Source of the DNA: a virus
Direction: 5' to 3' (one strand)
Virus record (IMG/VR): IMGVR_UViG_3300005264_000006
Coordinates: 1 to 64,000 of that record
DNA: 64,000 bases
The notes below the pieces were generated by a model, which saw nothing but the letters and a program-made list of their open reading frames with translations, did no database searches and was not told the DNA's origin. The position numbers and the translations under genes are program-made. Positions 1 to 7,577 of this stretch are shown here, one piece after another (position 1 is the first letter of the stretch; each line of letters begins with the position of its first letter).

Positions 1-2
1 TT

Positions 3-1172
3 TATATAGTTTATATTTGTGACAAGAAAAATTTAGCACCGGAAATGTATGTTCCGGCTAGTGAAAGACACATTGCCGAAGAATTAGATAATGTAATAAC
101 AATAACGGAAGGACCACCATCAAATTATGGTGAAGAAACTCTTAGATTAACAACAACATTTCCATGGGAAATAAGAAGAAATAGGGACTTGTTTAGTCAT
201 ACATATTTATCTGATATTAAATGGGAAAAAATGTGTATAGAAAAAATGGGTTTAAGAACTCCTTATATATCAGTTCCGGATGATTTTAAAGAGAGATGGT
301 TAAAAGCAGATGAATTAAAAGAACTGGAACAACATGATCATTTTTATGTAAAGATAAGAACAGTTTCATGGGACATAGAAACAAATGGAGAACCGGTGTA
401 TCCAATGTTTAATGGATACGATGATGCGGAGATATGTAACATTATAAGTATTTCTGCATTTGACAATTATATAGAAGAATATCATAGATTTTTTTGGCAT
501 CCTCTCATTAAAAAAAATGATGTTTATTTAGCTAAAAATTGGGAGAGAAAAGGAGAATATTATGTACCCGCTCTTAAAAGGAAAAAAAAATATTTTAAAA
601 ATAATAAGGTTTACAATCACGATTACACTAATGAAATTGACATGTTGAAAGGTTTTATAGATTGGATTGCCCTAATAAGACCCGATGCTTTATTCGGTTT
701 TAACAGTGTTGGTGGTTATAAAATTTCAACAAAAAAAGGTTATTCAAGAAAATATTATTACGGCGGTTTTGACATGCCTTATCTCTATAAAAGATGTAAG
801 ACTCTCAAAATATTAGATTACATGCAAAAACTCAGTCCTTTTCCCCATACAATTAAAGGAGTTAAATGGAGAAATAGAGGAAAGAAAGGAGGAGTACAAA
901 TAGAGGGTCTTTGTCAAATAGATTTTATATACACGAATGCAATTTTTATGTATGATAAAAAGTTTAATGAATTTAGAGAAGGCAATTTAGACGGATATAT
1001 GAAATATTTTGTGGGTTTTGGAAAGGTACATCACAAAGAACATGTATGGGAATTGTGGAAGAGTAATGAACCTTCTGATTATGATCCAACAAATCCAGAT
1101 CAACATTTAATAGAAAAAAATGAGAATTTGGTGAAAAAATTATACGAGAAGGCAAAAAAAATATTCGAATGA
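3..1172 (+). CDS. Family B DNA polymerase, N-terminal and exonuclease part (5' end outside window)
   Basis: This is the front part of a replicative B-family DNA polymerase, carrying most of the 3'-5' proofreading domain. The first ATG is at 45, but the frame is open to the left edge and the upstream residues read as protein, so the true start is probably outside the window. Counting from that ATG, Exo I is the D-I-E triplet near residue 110 (SWDIETNG). Exo II is split: the Asn of FGFNS is near 220 and the FDMPYL part near 242, with a Lys/Tyr-rich insertion of about 20 residues where the family normally has two or three. Exo III and all polymerase motifs are missing here and lie in the gene at 1327. 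The last 30 or so residues are charged and look like an added tail. The ORF ends in an ATGA overlap with the next small gene. The family assignment is firm; a working two-chain enzyme is inferred. Confidence 0.88.
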   Translation, partial: YIVYICDKKNLAPEMYVPASERHIAEELDNVITITEGPPSNYGEETLRLTTTFPWEIRRNRDLFSHTYLSDIKWEKMCIEKMGLRTPYISVPDDFKERWLKADELKELEQHDHFYVKIRTVSWDIETNGEPVYPMFNGYDDAEICNIISISAFDNYIEEYHRFFWHPLIKKNDVYLAKNWERKGEYYVPALKRKKKYFKNNKVYNHDYTNEIDMLKGFIDWIALIRPDALFGFNSVGGYKISTKKGYSRKYYYGGFDMPYLYKRCKTLKILDYMQKLSPFPHTIKGVKWRNRGKKGGVQIEGLCQIDFIYTNAIFMYDKKFNEFREGNLDGYMKYFVGFGKVHHKEHVWELWKSNEPSDYDPTNPDQHLIEKNENLVKKLYEKAKKIFE

Positions 1173-1279
1173 TTTGTCCTTTTTGTATGAGTGAAAACAT
1201 ATATGATATTAGAGACATAGATCATCGAATTTGTTATTGTGATGATTGTAAAAAATATTGGTATGAAGATGATGATTAA
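1169..1279 (+). CDS. 36-residue zinc-ribbon mini-protein between the polymerase halves
   Basis: A very short ORF starts in an ATGA overlap with the end of the polymerase N-terminal gene. It encodes 36 residues with two CxxC pairs (CPFC near residue 3 and CDDC near residue 24, with one more Cys just before the second pair) and an acidic end. The spacing fits a small zinc ribbon. The tight coupling to the upstream gene and the dense Cys pattern suggest it is translated. Its position between two parts of one polymerase invites the idea that it is a clamp-like or assembly subunit, but nothing in the sequence proves that. It is too small for family assignment. Confidence 0.6.
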   Translation: MICPFCMSENIYDIRDIDHRICYCDDCKKYWYEDDD

Positions 1280-1326
1280 AAAAATTTTTATGAACATGTT
1301 TAAATTTATAAAAGTGAGGTGTTTAC

Positions 1327-3954
1327 ATGGAAATATGTAGCAAGTTATTAGCGTATAATTTGGTAGACGTTGAAGGTCTTGTCTTATTAGATGAATTTTT
1401 TAATATGATAGAAGATCAGTTTGAACAAGCACATCTTGTAGTTGCACCTCCGGATGATGGAATATATTCCAGTAAATTACACGACCACGATATGGTAAGA
1501 GATTATAGAGAAACAATGGTTTTTGATACAAAATATCAGAAATGGGAAAGGGAACCAATAACCGGTAAGAGACAAATTGGTTCTAAATTTATGATAACAT
1601 TGGAAGATTTAGTAGATGTTAGAAGAAGAAGAGGAGAAACTAAAGAATTCAAAAGTTTACATGATCTACCAAAAATCGGAGGTTTTGTTCCGGTACCATT
1701 GAGAGCCGGAATATTTGAATGGGTTATTACAATAGATTTTAATAAACAATACCCAAATGCTATAATGAGTTCAAACGCCGGAATAAAAACAGCAATAAAT
1801 TTGTTAAAGTATGATGATGAACACGTTTATGATAAAAACGGAACAGTTTACCAAAGAGCGAATTTGATTGAGACACCGATGGGTTTTTTTAGGAAAGATA
1901 TAGAATCGGTTAATAAGAAAAAATTTATGAAGTGGCTTGACTTAAGAGTAAAGGCACAGAACATGGCTAAATCGTACTTAAAAGCAAGAAAAACCATTGA
2001 AGATCCAATGTATAAATTACTAGATGGCAAGCAATTTCGAATCAAAACATTCACGAATGGAGGATTCGGTATCATGGGTTTACCGGCAGATAGGAATTAT
2101 TCAAAGTTCATTTTCAACAACACGACTCTCATGTGTCAGGATTTAACTAAGAAAATGATGTCAGTTTTGAAAGAACTTGAATATGTTGTCGTTGGAGGGG
2201 ACAGTGTTACTGGTGATACTCCATTGCTTTTAAAAAAAAATGGAATAATTGAAATAAAAACAATAGATGAAATTGCTACATGGAATAGAAAAACTCAAAG
2301 GAAAGAATATGGAGAATGTGAATATGAGGTTTGGAGTGAAAATGGTTTTACAAAAATAAAACAAGTTATAAGACACAAAACTAAGAAAAAAATATTTAGG
2401 GTTTTAACACATTGTGGTTGTGTTGATGTTACAGAAAATCATAGTTTGTTAAACGAAGATAATAAAAAAATAAAACCTTCTGAACTTATAATTGGTAATC
2501 ATTTATTGTATTCTTTTCCAGAAAATTTTCCCGAAACTAAAAATGAATTAACTATTGATGAATGTTGGTTGATGGGTTTGTTTTATGCAAACGGAACTTG
2601 TGGCAAATATGAATATAAATCTGGAACAAAATATCAATGGAATATAAGTAATGCAAATTTAGATTTATTAAAAAAAGCTAAAAAAATAATTCCAAATTCA
2701 AAAATATTAAATACAAGAAATTCTTCAGTTGTGTATAAGTTAGTGCCAACAAAATCAATAAAAAAAATGTATTTAAAATATAAATGTTTTTATAATAAAG
2801 GTTACAAAACAATACCAAAAATCATTCTCAATTCTTCTTATGAAAAGAGAAAAGCATTTTTTGATGGTTATTATGTGGGAGATGGTAATAGAAAATGGAG
2901 AGGAATTAGATGTGACAATAAAGGTAAAATTGGTTCAATGAGTCTATTTTACTTGATGAAATCATTAGGATATAATGTTTCAATAAATACAAGAAAAGAT
3001 AAACCAAATATTTTTAGATTAAACGGAACATTAAATAAATTAATAAAACAAGAAGGAGAAATAAAAAAAATAGAAGAAATTGGAATTGTAGATGATTATG
3101 TATATGATTTGGAAACAGAAAATCATCATTTTCAAGCAGGTGTGGGAAATTTGATAGTTCACAATACCGACTCTTGTTTTGTTTGTCTTAATAGTAAAAA
3201 ATTAGAAGATGCAATACAGGAAGCGACAGAATTAGTTTCTAAAATAAACAAAATAATAGATAACTATCTTTATAGAGTTTATAATATACAAAAACACACT
3301 ATGAAAGTTGGATTGGAAACTATATCGGATAAATTCTGGGTTAAAGCAGCTAAAAATTATGTTAAAAGAAATCTCTGGAAAGATGGTTCCATTCTCGATA
3401 AACCTGAATTAGAAATAAAAGGTATATCTCAAAAAAAGAGGAACACGTCAAAATTTGTTGCTGACTTACAATCTACCATGATAGATATATTATTAAATTC
3501 TTCCAATGTAGAAGAAGATTTTAAATTACTTATGAAAGTTTTGGATAAAAATTTTGAGAAATTACCTTGGACTTATATTGCACCAAAAGGAGCAATTAAT
3601 AGTGATATAGATGATTATGATATAGGTAATAGAAATGCACGGGGAGCGAGAAATGCTCGTGAATATTTTAACAAGTATTTTAACCCGGGTGACAATCCTT
3701 ACATAATGCCATTTAAACAGTTTCCTAAAAAGTTAAACGGGAAATTTGTTGCTCCTTACAAGGGAGACGTAATTGTCTTATCTTTCGATGAAGAAGATGT
3801 GGAAGAAATTAAAAGTTTAGGATTCTTACCGGATTATGAGGAATTAAAAAGAAGTCAATTAAATGAGAAATCAAAACCGTTTCTTAGTTTAATGGATACT
3901 TCTTATTATAAGATGAGAGCATTAGATAAAGTGAGCAATGATATGGAATTATGA
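1327..3954 (+). CDS. Family B DNA polymerase, catalytic part, interrupted by an intein
   Basis: This is the polymerase half of the split B-family enzyme. It starts with the ATG preceded by GTGAGGTG. Exo III lies at residues 10-14 (Y-N-L-V-D), so the gene break falls inside the exonuclease domain, between Exo II and Exo III. Motif A is DFNKQYPNAI near 137 (the family usual is DxxSLYPS). Motif B is the Lys/Asn/Gly string ending NGGFGIMG near 240-251. Motif C, GGDTDS, is split by an intein between GGD and TDS. Downstream are the K-x-Y region (KNYVKRN) and a thumb-like end. Without its 321-residue intein the chain is about 554 residues. The protein ends NDMEL, a C-terminus shared with four other genes here. 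The stop overlaps the next start as ATGA. The DNA-synthesis role is secure from the motifs; association with the upstream fragment is inferred. Confidence 0.92.
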   Translation: MEICSKLLAYNLVDVEGLVLLDEFFNMIEDQFEQAHLVVAPPDDGIYSSKLHDHDMVRDYRETMVFDTKYQKWEREPITGKRQIGSKFMITLEDLVDVRRRRGETKEFKSLHDLPKIGGFVPVPLRAGIFEWVITIDFNKQYPNAIMSSNAGIKTAINLLKYDDEHVYDKNGTVYQRANLIETPMGFFRKDIESVNKKKFMKWLDLRVKAQNMAKSYLKARKTIEDPMYKLLDGKQFRIKTFTNGGFGIMGLPADRNYSKFIFNNTTLMCQDLTKKMMSVLKELEYVVVGGDSVTGDTPLLLKKNGIIEIKTIDEIATWNRKTQRKEYGECEYEVWSENGFTKIKQVIRHKTKKKIFRVLTHCGCVDVTENHSLLNEDNKKIKPSELIIGNHLLYSFPENFPETKNELTIDECWLMGLFYANGTCGKYEYKSGTKYQWNISNANLDLLKKAKKIIPNSKILNTRNSSVVYKLVPTKSIKKMYLKYKCFYNKGYKTIPKIILNSSYEKRKAFFDGYYVGDGNRKWRGIRCDNKGKIGSMSLFYLMKSLGYNVSINTRKDKPNIFRLNGTLNKLIKQEGEIKKIEEIGIVDDYVYDLETENHHFQAGVGNLIVHNTDSCFVCLNSKKLEDAIQEATELVSKINKIIDNYLYRVYNIQKHTMKVGLETISDKFWVKAAKNYVKRNLWKDGSILDKPELEIKGISQKKRNTSKFVADLQSTMIDILLNSSNVEEDFKLLMKVLDKNFEKLPWTYIAPKGAINSDIDDYDIGNRNARGARNAREYFNKYFNPGDNPYIMPFKQFPKKLNGKFVAPYKGDVIVLSFDEEDVEEIKSLGFLPDYEELKRSQLNEKSKPFLSLMDTSYYKMRALDKVSNDMEL
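2203..3165 (+). other. Intein in DNA polymerase motif C (pol-c type site)
   Basis: In-frame intein of about 321 residues. It begins with Ser in SVTGDTPLL, the block A signature of polymerase inteins, and ends with His-Asn before the +1 Thr of TDS. Block B is T-E-N-H (VTENHSLL), and block F/G is HHFQAGVGNLIVHN. Insertion between Asp and Thr of the GDTDS motif is the site used by many archaeal PolB inteins (pol-c). A homing-endonuclease region is present with two LAGLIDADG-like stretches: LMGLFYANG, where Asn replaces the catalytic acid, and FFDGYYVGDG, where Asp is kept. Splicing looks intact; endonuclease activity is doubtful. Confidence 0.93.
3940..3954 (+). repeat. Gene-end motif GATATGGAATTATGA, copy 1 (NDMEL C-terminus)
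   Basis: First of five near-identical 15-base gene ends. It encodes the last residues D-M-E-L plus stop of the polymerase, and its ATGA is also the start of the next gene. The preceding codon is AAT (Asn). Confidence 0.85.
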
Positions 3955-4181
3955 ATTTATACGAAGCAAAAAAAAAGAAGAAATATAAAGTAACTACAAT
4001 AGATTCCGGTTTTAAAGCAAGAAATAGATTAGGAGAATTAGGTATTTTTAAAGGAGTTATAATCGAAAAGATAGAATCTATTTTACACGGTCCTTTAAAA
4101 ATTAAAGTAAAAGACACAATATATGCTTTAGGTAAAGGAATATGTAAAAAAATAATGGTGGAAGAAATTGAAGATTCTTAA
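3951..4181 (+). CDS. FeoA-like domain protein
   Basis: A 76-residue protein that reads as a single FeoA/SH3-like domain. After a Lys-rich start it has the pattern of FeoA: a first strand (YKVTTI), the RNRLGELGIFKG helix-turn matching the family's RRLxxLGlxxG, a strand pair around GPLKIKV, then YALGKGICKKIMVEE, matching the usual aLgrxxAxxIxV ending. FeoA domains normally attach to the FeoB iron transporter or to metal-responsive regulators such as DtxR. No FeoB or DNA-binding domain accompanies it here. It starts in the ATGA overlap at the polymerase stop and overlaps the downstream methyltransferase start by 14 bases. Role unknown: a host-metal modulator or a re-used protein-binding domain are both possible. 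Confidence 0.7.
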   Translation: MNLYEAKKKKKYKVTTIDSGFKARNRLGELGIFKGVIIEKIESILHGPLKIKVKDTIYALGKGICKKIMVEEIEDS

Positions 4182-4839
4182 TTTATTCGCAGGAATTGGC
4201 GGAAATCGTTTTTTGTGGGGTGACGAACATGAGGTTACAGCGGTAGAACATGATGAAGAAATAGCAAAAATTTACAAAAGAAGACATAAGAGTGATGAAG
4301 TTATCATTGCGGATGCCTATGATTATTGTCTTTGGTCTTATGATAAATACGACTTTATTTGGGCTAGTCCACCTTGTCCTACACATTCCATTTGTAACAA
4401 TTTTCTACACGCACAAAATATAAGAAGATACCCCGATATGAATCTTTGGAAGATAATTATATTCTTACGTTATTATACTACCTACAACAACAATAAAATT
4501 GATTGGGTTGTAGAAAACGTGAAGACTTATTATGAACCTCTTATTGAGCCTTCATTTATATTAGGAAGACATTATTTCTGGTCTAATGTTCGAATACCAC
4601 AAAAAACTTATGAATACTCGACAATTACGATTACTAACGCAAAAACTACTACAAGAAGAGATAATTGGAAATACTTGGAAGAGTTAGAAAATTATCTTGG
4701 GATTAATTTATTTGATGATATAAATGGGGAAAAGAGAAGACAATTATTAAGAAACTGTGTTAAACCGGAAATGGGAAAATATATACTAGATTATATAATG
4801 AATGGTTCAACAGAAGTTAGTGATGATATGGAATTATGA
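4168..4839 (+). CDS. DNA (cytosine-5) methyltransferase
   Basis: A short (223-residue) C5-cytosine DNA methyltransferase. Motif I is NLFAGIGGNRFLW at the N-terminus (AdoMet binding), an acidic residue follows the next strand (AVEHDEE), the catalytic motif IV is SPPCPTHS near residue 70, and motif VI is WVVENV near 112. A late Arg/Asn stretch (RRQLLRNCVKPEMGKYI) resembles motifs IX-X, where family members have GNaVxP-like sequence. Most family members exceed 300 residues, so the target-recognition domain is minimal. It overlaps its neighbours on both sides and ends DDMEL. It opens an island of three DNA methyltransferases, suggesting protection of viral DNA from host nucleases. No cognate restriction enzyme is next to it. 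Confidence 0.88.
   Translation: MKILNLFAGIGGNRFLWGDEHEVTAVEHDEEIAKIYKRRHKSDEVIIADAYDYCLWSYDKYDFIWASPPCPTHSICNNFLHAQNIRRYPDMNLWKIIIFLRYYTTYNNNKIDWVVENVKTYYEPLIEPSFILGRHYFWSNVRIPQKTYEYSTITITNAKTTTRRDNWKYLEELENYLGINLFDDINGEKRRQLLRNCVKPEMGKYILDYIMNGSTEVSDDMEL
4825..4839 (+). repeat. Gene-end motif, copy 2 (DDMEL C-terminus)
   Basis: Same 15 bases as copy 1, ending the cytosine methyltransferase and overlapping the start of the radical SAM gene. The preceding codon is GAT (Asp). Confidence 0.85.
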
Positions 4840-5747
4840 AAATTGGTTTGTTTGATATAGATAGTAAAATAGGAAATTTGGCTTTAATGAAATTGTCAAC
4901 ATATCATAAGAGATTAGGTGATGAAGTTGAGTTTTACGATCCTTTCTTTTATAAGGAATATGATAGAGTTTATGTATCAAAAATATTCTTTTATGAACAT
5001 CCAAACGATAAATATATAAAAAATTGGATGATTAAGGGTGGAACCGGTTTAGATATATATGCAAAATTGCCTTATAATGTTGAGCATATATATCCCGATT
5101 ATGATTTATATGGGATTGATTATGCAATGGGTTTTATAACCCGTGGTTGTATTAGAAATTGTTCTTTTTGCGTTGTTCCTAAAAAAGAAGGAATGGTTAG
5201 AAAAAATGCCGATTACACCGAATTTACAAAAGAACAAGAGAATGTGATGTTAATGGATAACAACATTCTTGCATACAAAAATCATTTAGAAGAACTAGAA
5301 AAATTGAAATGGGAAAATACTCATAAACATTTTGATTTTAATCAAGGATTAGACATTAGATTAATTAATAATGAAAATGCAAGAGCATTAAGAGAAATAA
5401 AAATATGGAAGGGTAAATATAGATTCTCAATGGATCATCCAAACATGGAAAAAATTTTTGAGAAAAAAATAAAAATTCTGAATGATGCGGGTATAAGTAA
5501 CGGAATACTTCGTGTGTTTTTGTTAGTTGGTTATGATACAACTCCAGAAGAAGATATGAAAAGAATACAATTTCTTAAAGAACGAAAAATAAAAGCATTT
5601 GTTATGCCTTTTAATAAATTTGACAAGTATCAGAGTAGATTAGCAAGATGGGTTAACAGATTTTATTATGGTTATATTTCTTTTGAAGAATTTTGTGATA
5701 ATTTTACCAAGGCAGATTTAAAATTTGTAAATGACATGGAATTATAA
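4836..5747 (+). CDS. Radical SAM protein with MiaB/B12-radical-SAM-like layout
   Basis: A 303-residue radical SAM enzyme. The 4Fe-4S motif is C105-x3-C109-x2-C112 in TRGCIRNCSFC, in the form seen in MiaB-like and B12-type radical SAM proteins. Before it lies a compact alpha/beta N-terminus (MKIGLFDIDS, then VEFYDPF) like a reduced cobalamin-binding or UPF0004-type domain, but without an evident B12-binding DxHxxG motif. After it come barrel strands including FDFNQGLDIRL, and ILRVFLLVGYDTTPEED, which resembles the family's GxxxET-type loop. The substrate is unknown. It is wedged between DNA methyltransferases, so a nucleic acid or nucleotide substrate is plausible. It ends NDMEL and overlaps both neighbours. 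Confidence 0.85.
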   Translation: MKIGLFDIDSKIGNLALMKLSTYHKRLGDEVEFYDPFFYKEYDRVYVSKIFFYEHPNDKYIKNWMIKGGTGLDIYAKLPYNVEHIYPDYDLYGIDYAMGFITRGCIRNCSFCVVPKKEGMVRKNADYTEFTKEQENVMLMDNNILAYKNHLEELEKLKWENTHKHFDFNQGLDIRLINNENARALREIKIWKGKYRFSMDHPNMEKIFEKKIKILNDAGISNGILRVFLLVGYDTTPEEDMKRIQFLKERKIKAFVMPFNKFDKYQSRLARWVNRFYYGYISFEEFCDNFTKADLKFVNDMEL

Positions 5748-6270
5748 AAATCAAAATGTTGTGAGAATAGTGGTAGATAAAGTTTTGTTTAAGTCAGAAT
5801 CTATTGAATGGGGTACTCCTCAATATCTTTTTGATGAATTAAATGAAGAGTTTGATTTTGTTTTAGATTGTTGTGCTAACGAAAAAAACCATAAATGCGA
5901 GAAATGGTTTTCTAAGGAAGAGAATGGATTATCGGTAGATTGGTTCATTTATAAAAGGGTTTTTATGAATCCTCCTTATGGAAGACAATTAAAACATTGG
6001 ATGAGAAAAGCATATGAAGAATATTTAAAAGGAACAACTGTAGTTTGTTTGGTTCCGTCAAGAACCGATACTATTTGGTGGCATGATTATTGTATGAAAG
6101 CTACTGAAATTAGATTCATTAAAGGTAGATTGACATTTGAGGGAGCTAAAAATTCCGCACCTTTTCCATCGGCAATCATTGTTTTTCAAGTAAGAGATTA
6201 TCCAAACTTTTTTGGAGAAGTAAGTAAATTTATTAAGAATGATGAAGTTAGGTGCATTAGTTATGAATGA
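5731..6270 (+). CDS. Phage-type DNA N6-adenine methyltransferase
   Basis: A 179-residue member of the small phage Dam family (phage_N6A_met). The N-terminal signature is EWGTPQYLFDELNEEFDFVLD, matching the family's W-x-TP-xxLF-xxLxxEFxFxLD, followed by CCANEKNHKCEKW. The catalytic motif is NPPYG near residue 83, and a following strand reads VVCLVPSRTDT. The ATG at 5731 overlaps the previous gene by 17 bases; GTG at 5761 is an in-frame alternative that starts closer to the conserved domain. It would transfer a methyl group to adenine in DNA. It stands beside a second, unrelated N6-adenine methyltransferase, so the two may have different target sites. Confidence 0.88.
   Translation: MTWNYKNQNVVRIVVDKVLFKSESIEWGTPQYLFDELNEEFDFVLDCCANEKNHKCEKWFSKEENGLSVDWFIYKRVFMNPPYGRQLKHWMRKAYEEYLKGTTVVCLVPSRTDTIWWHDYCMKATEIRFIKGRLTFEGAKNSAPFPSAIIVFQVRDYPNFFGEVSKFIKNDEVRCISYE
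5733..5747 (+). repeat. Gene-end motif variant GACATGGAATTATAA, copy 3 (NDMEL C-terminus)
   Basis: The radical SAM gene ends with the same D-M-E-L codons but GAC for Asp and a TAA stop, so there is no ATGA overlap here. Synonymous change at Asp with the peptide kept is the best hint that the protein end, rather than the DNA, is conserved. Confidence 0.8.
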
Positions 6271-7167
6271 ATGTATTTCGGAGGTGATAGCCAGCCTTGG
6301 GTAATTGGGTACAATCCTTATTGGGCTGGTATTGACGGAGGTAAGTATAATTTATTAGATTATATTTTACCTTTTCCAAGACACACGACTTTTATAGAAG
6401 TATTTGGAGGTAGTTCGGTTGTTTTGTTTAATAAAATACCTTCTCAGATTGAAATTGTAAATGATATAAATTCACGATTAATTAATTTTTGGGAGACAAT
6501 TCAGAAAGCGCGAAGAGAATTTGTAGATTACTGTAAAAACGAAGGAGGATTAGATAGTCGAGTTTTATTTGATAAATATAGAAAAAAAGCAGATAAGAAA
6601 GTTGAAGATGCTTTTCGTTTGTATTATATAAATCGTCATAGTTTTTCACAAATGAATAATGCTTATCACGGAATTTCATTTACAGGAAATGATCAATGGC
6701 ATTCTCCTTATCTTAATAAGTTAGAACATATAGACGAATATTATGAACGAATAAAACATGTACAGTTTGAATCTCAATGTTTCAGAAGATTACTTAAGAG
6801 ATGTGATAGAGAAAACGCTTGTATTTATTTAGATCCTCCGTATTTTAAAGGAGGTGATATTTATGAATACATGGTTGGAGTAGAAACAAGTTGGTCTCAT
6901 CAAGAATTTGTAGATTTAAGAACTTTATTAAAAGGATTAAAAAAAGCTAAGTTTGTTCTTAGTATAGATGAAAAGAATTTTTGGTTAGAAGAAATGCCGG
7001 ATTTATACATACAGCCGATAGAAAGAATTAATAATGCCTCCCTATCTATTGGAAAAGAGAAATCTAGGAGTATTGAATATGTAATTAGAAATTATAATCC
7101 AAAAACTACTCCGACCATGAGAGATTTTGATGGCAAAAATAAAATAAAAAACGATATGGAATTATGA
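6271..7167 (+). CDS. D12-class DNA N6-adenine methyltransferase (Dam-like)
   Basis: A 298-residue Dam-type adenine methyltransferase of the D12 class. Motif I is FIEVFGGSSVVLFNK near residue 50 (AdoMet-binding FxxPFxGGG region), followed by EIVNDINSRLINFW, the family's NDxNxxLxxxW element. The catalytic motif IV is YLDPPYFKGGDIYEY near 190, the DPPY form of this class. The D12 helical region between (RLYYINRHSFSQMNN) is in the usual place. The ATG lies directly after the previous stop, with GGAGGTGAT found just inside the ORF rather than upstream of it. The protein ends NDMEL and overlaps the next gene. Likely role: adenine methylation of viral DNA. Confidence 0.9.
   Translation: MYFGGDSQPWVIGYNPYWAGIDGGKYNLLDYILPFPRHTTFIEVFGGSSVVLFNKIPSQIEIVNDINSRLINFWETIQKARREFVDYCKNEGGLDSRVLFDKYRKKADKKVEDAFRLYYINRHSFSQMNNAYHGISFTGNDQWHSPYLNKLEHIDEYYERIKHVQFESQCFRRLLKRCDRENACIYLDPPYFKGGDIYEYMVGVETSWSHQEFVDLRTLLKGLKKAKFVLSIDEKNFWLEEMPDLYIQPIERINNASLSIGKEKSRSIEYVIRNYNPKTTPTMRDFDGKNKIKNDMEL
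7153..7167 (+). repeat. Gene-end motif, copy 4 (NDMEL C-terminus)
   Basis: Ends the D12 methyltransferase with the same 15 bases as copy 1; the preceding codon is AAC (Asn). The ATGATG that follows gives two possible starts for the next gene. Confidence 0.85.
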
Positions 7168-7484
7168 TGGGTGTTTATGATTGGTTACCTAACGGAAGTC
7201 AGGTAAAATGTTGGAAATGTAGAATGGAACAACTTGATGTAGATTCTAAGGTAGGAAAATTAGTAGGGGAGAAAAATTATATTGTTTTATTACGGGAAGG
7301 CGGTTATGTAAAAGTTATTAATAAAAAAATTTCTAAAATTTCTAGTCATAGAAAGAAAAAAGATCCTAAGGATTTTAAATTACCTGTTTTTGATAAATAC
7401 GGAGAAATGCTTTTTAGTAAAGAAGACATGCATGGGTTATTACCCAATGAATCATATTATTATTGTGAGAGAATTTATGACTGA
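7164..7484 (+). CDS. Hypothetical protein with N-terminal CxxC
   Basis: A 106-residue protein I do not recognise. It starts in the ATGA overlap with the methyltransferase (ATG at 7164 or 7167). The N-terminus has one CxxC (VKCWKCRM). The central part looks like short beta strands (YIVLLREGGYVKVI), followed by a basic stretch with RKKKDPKDFK and a Tyr/Cys-rich end. A small beta-rich, nucleic-acid- or metal-binding domain would fit, but with only one Cys pair a full zinc ribbon is not evident. It sits inside the DNA-modification island and is probably translated together with it. Confidence 0.6.
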   Translation: MMGVYDWLPNGSQVKCWKCRMEQLDVDSKVGKLVGEKNYIVLLREGGYVKVINKKISKISSHRKKKDPKDFKLPVFDKYGEMLFSKEDMHGLLPNESYYYCERIYD

Positions 7485-7577
7485 AACAATTAAGTGTAAA
7501 ATCATCAAAAAATAGAAGAATTAAATGAGTATATAACTAAATTAGAAAAAAAACATGTTGAAAAAAATGTACATTGA
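7477..7577 (+). other. Small ORF that needs a -1 shift at an A-run (possible coiled-coil peptide)
   Basis: ATG at 7477 begins a reading frame that stops after 12 codons at TAG 7513, just after the six-A run at 7507-7512. Re-reading one A (-1) at that run opens a second frame to TGA at 7575-7577, giving about 33 residues with a charged heptad-like region (KKIEELNEYITKLEKK). It could be a decayed small gene, a programmed frameshift or chance. It covers the otherwise non-coding gap before the second radical SAM gene. Confidence 0.3.

Noticed and set aside
1305-1312. TTTATAAA before the second polymerase gene as a promoter
   Set aside because: It lies only 14 bases ahead of the ATG; transcription starting about 25 bases downstream of it would begin inside the gene. 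The region is simply AT-rich.
4168-7167. A restriction-modification system
   Set aside because: Three methyltransferases are present, but no restriction endonuclease or specificity subunit is next to them.
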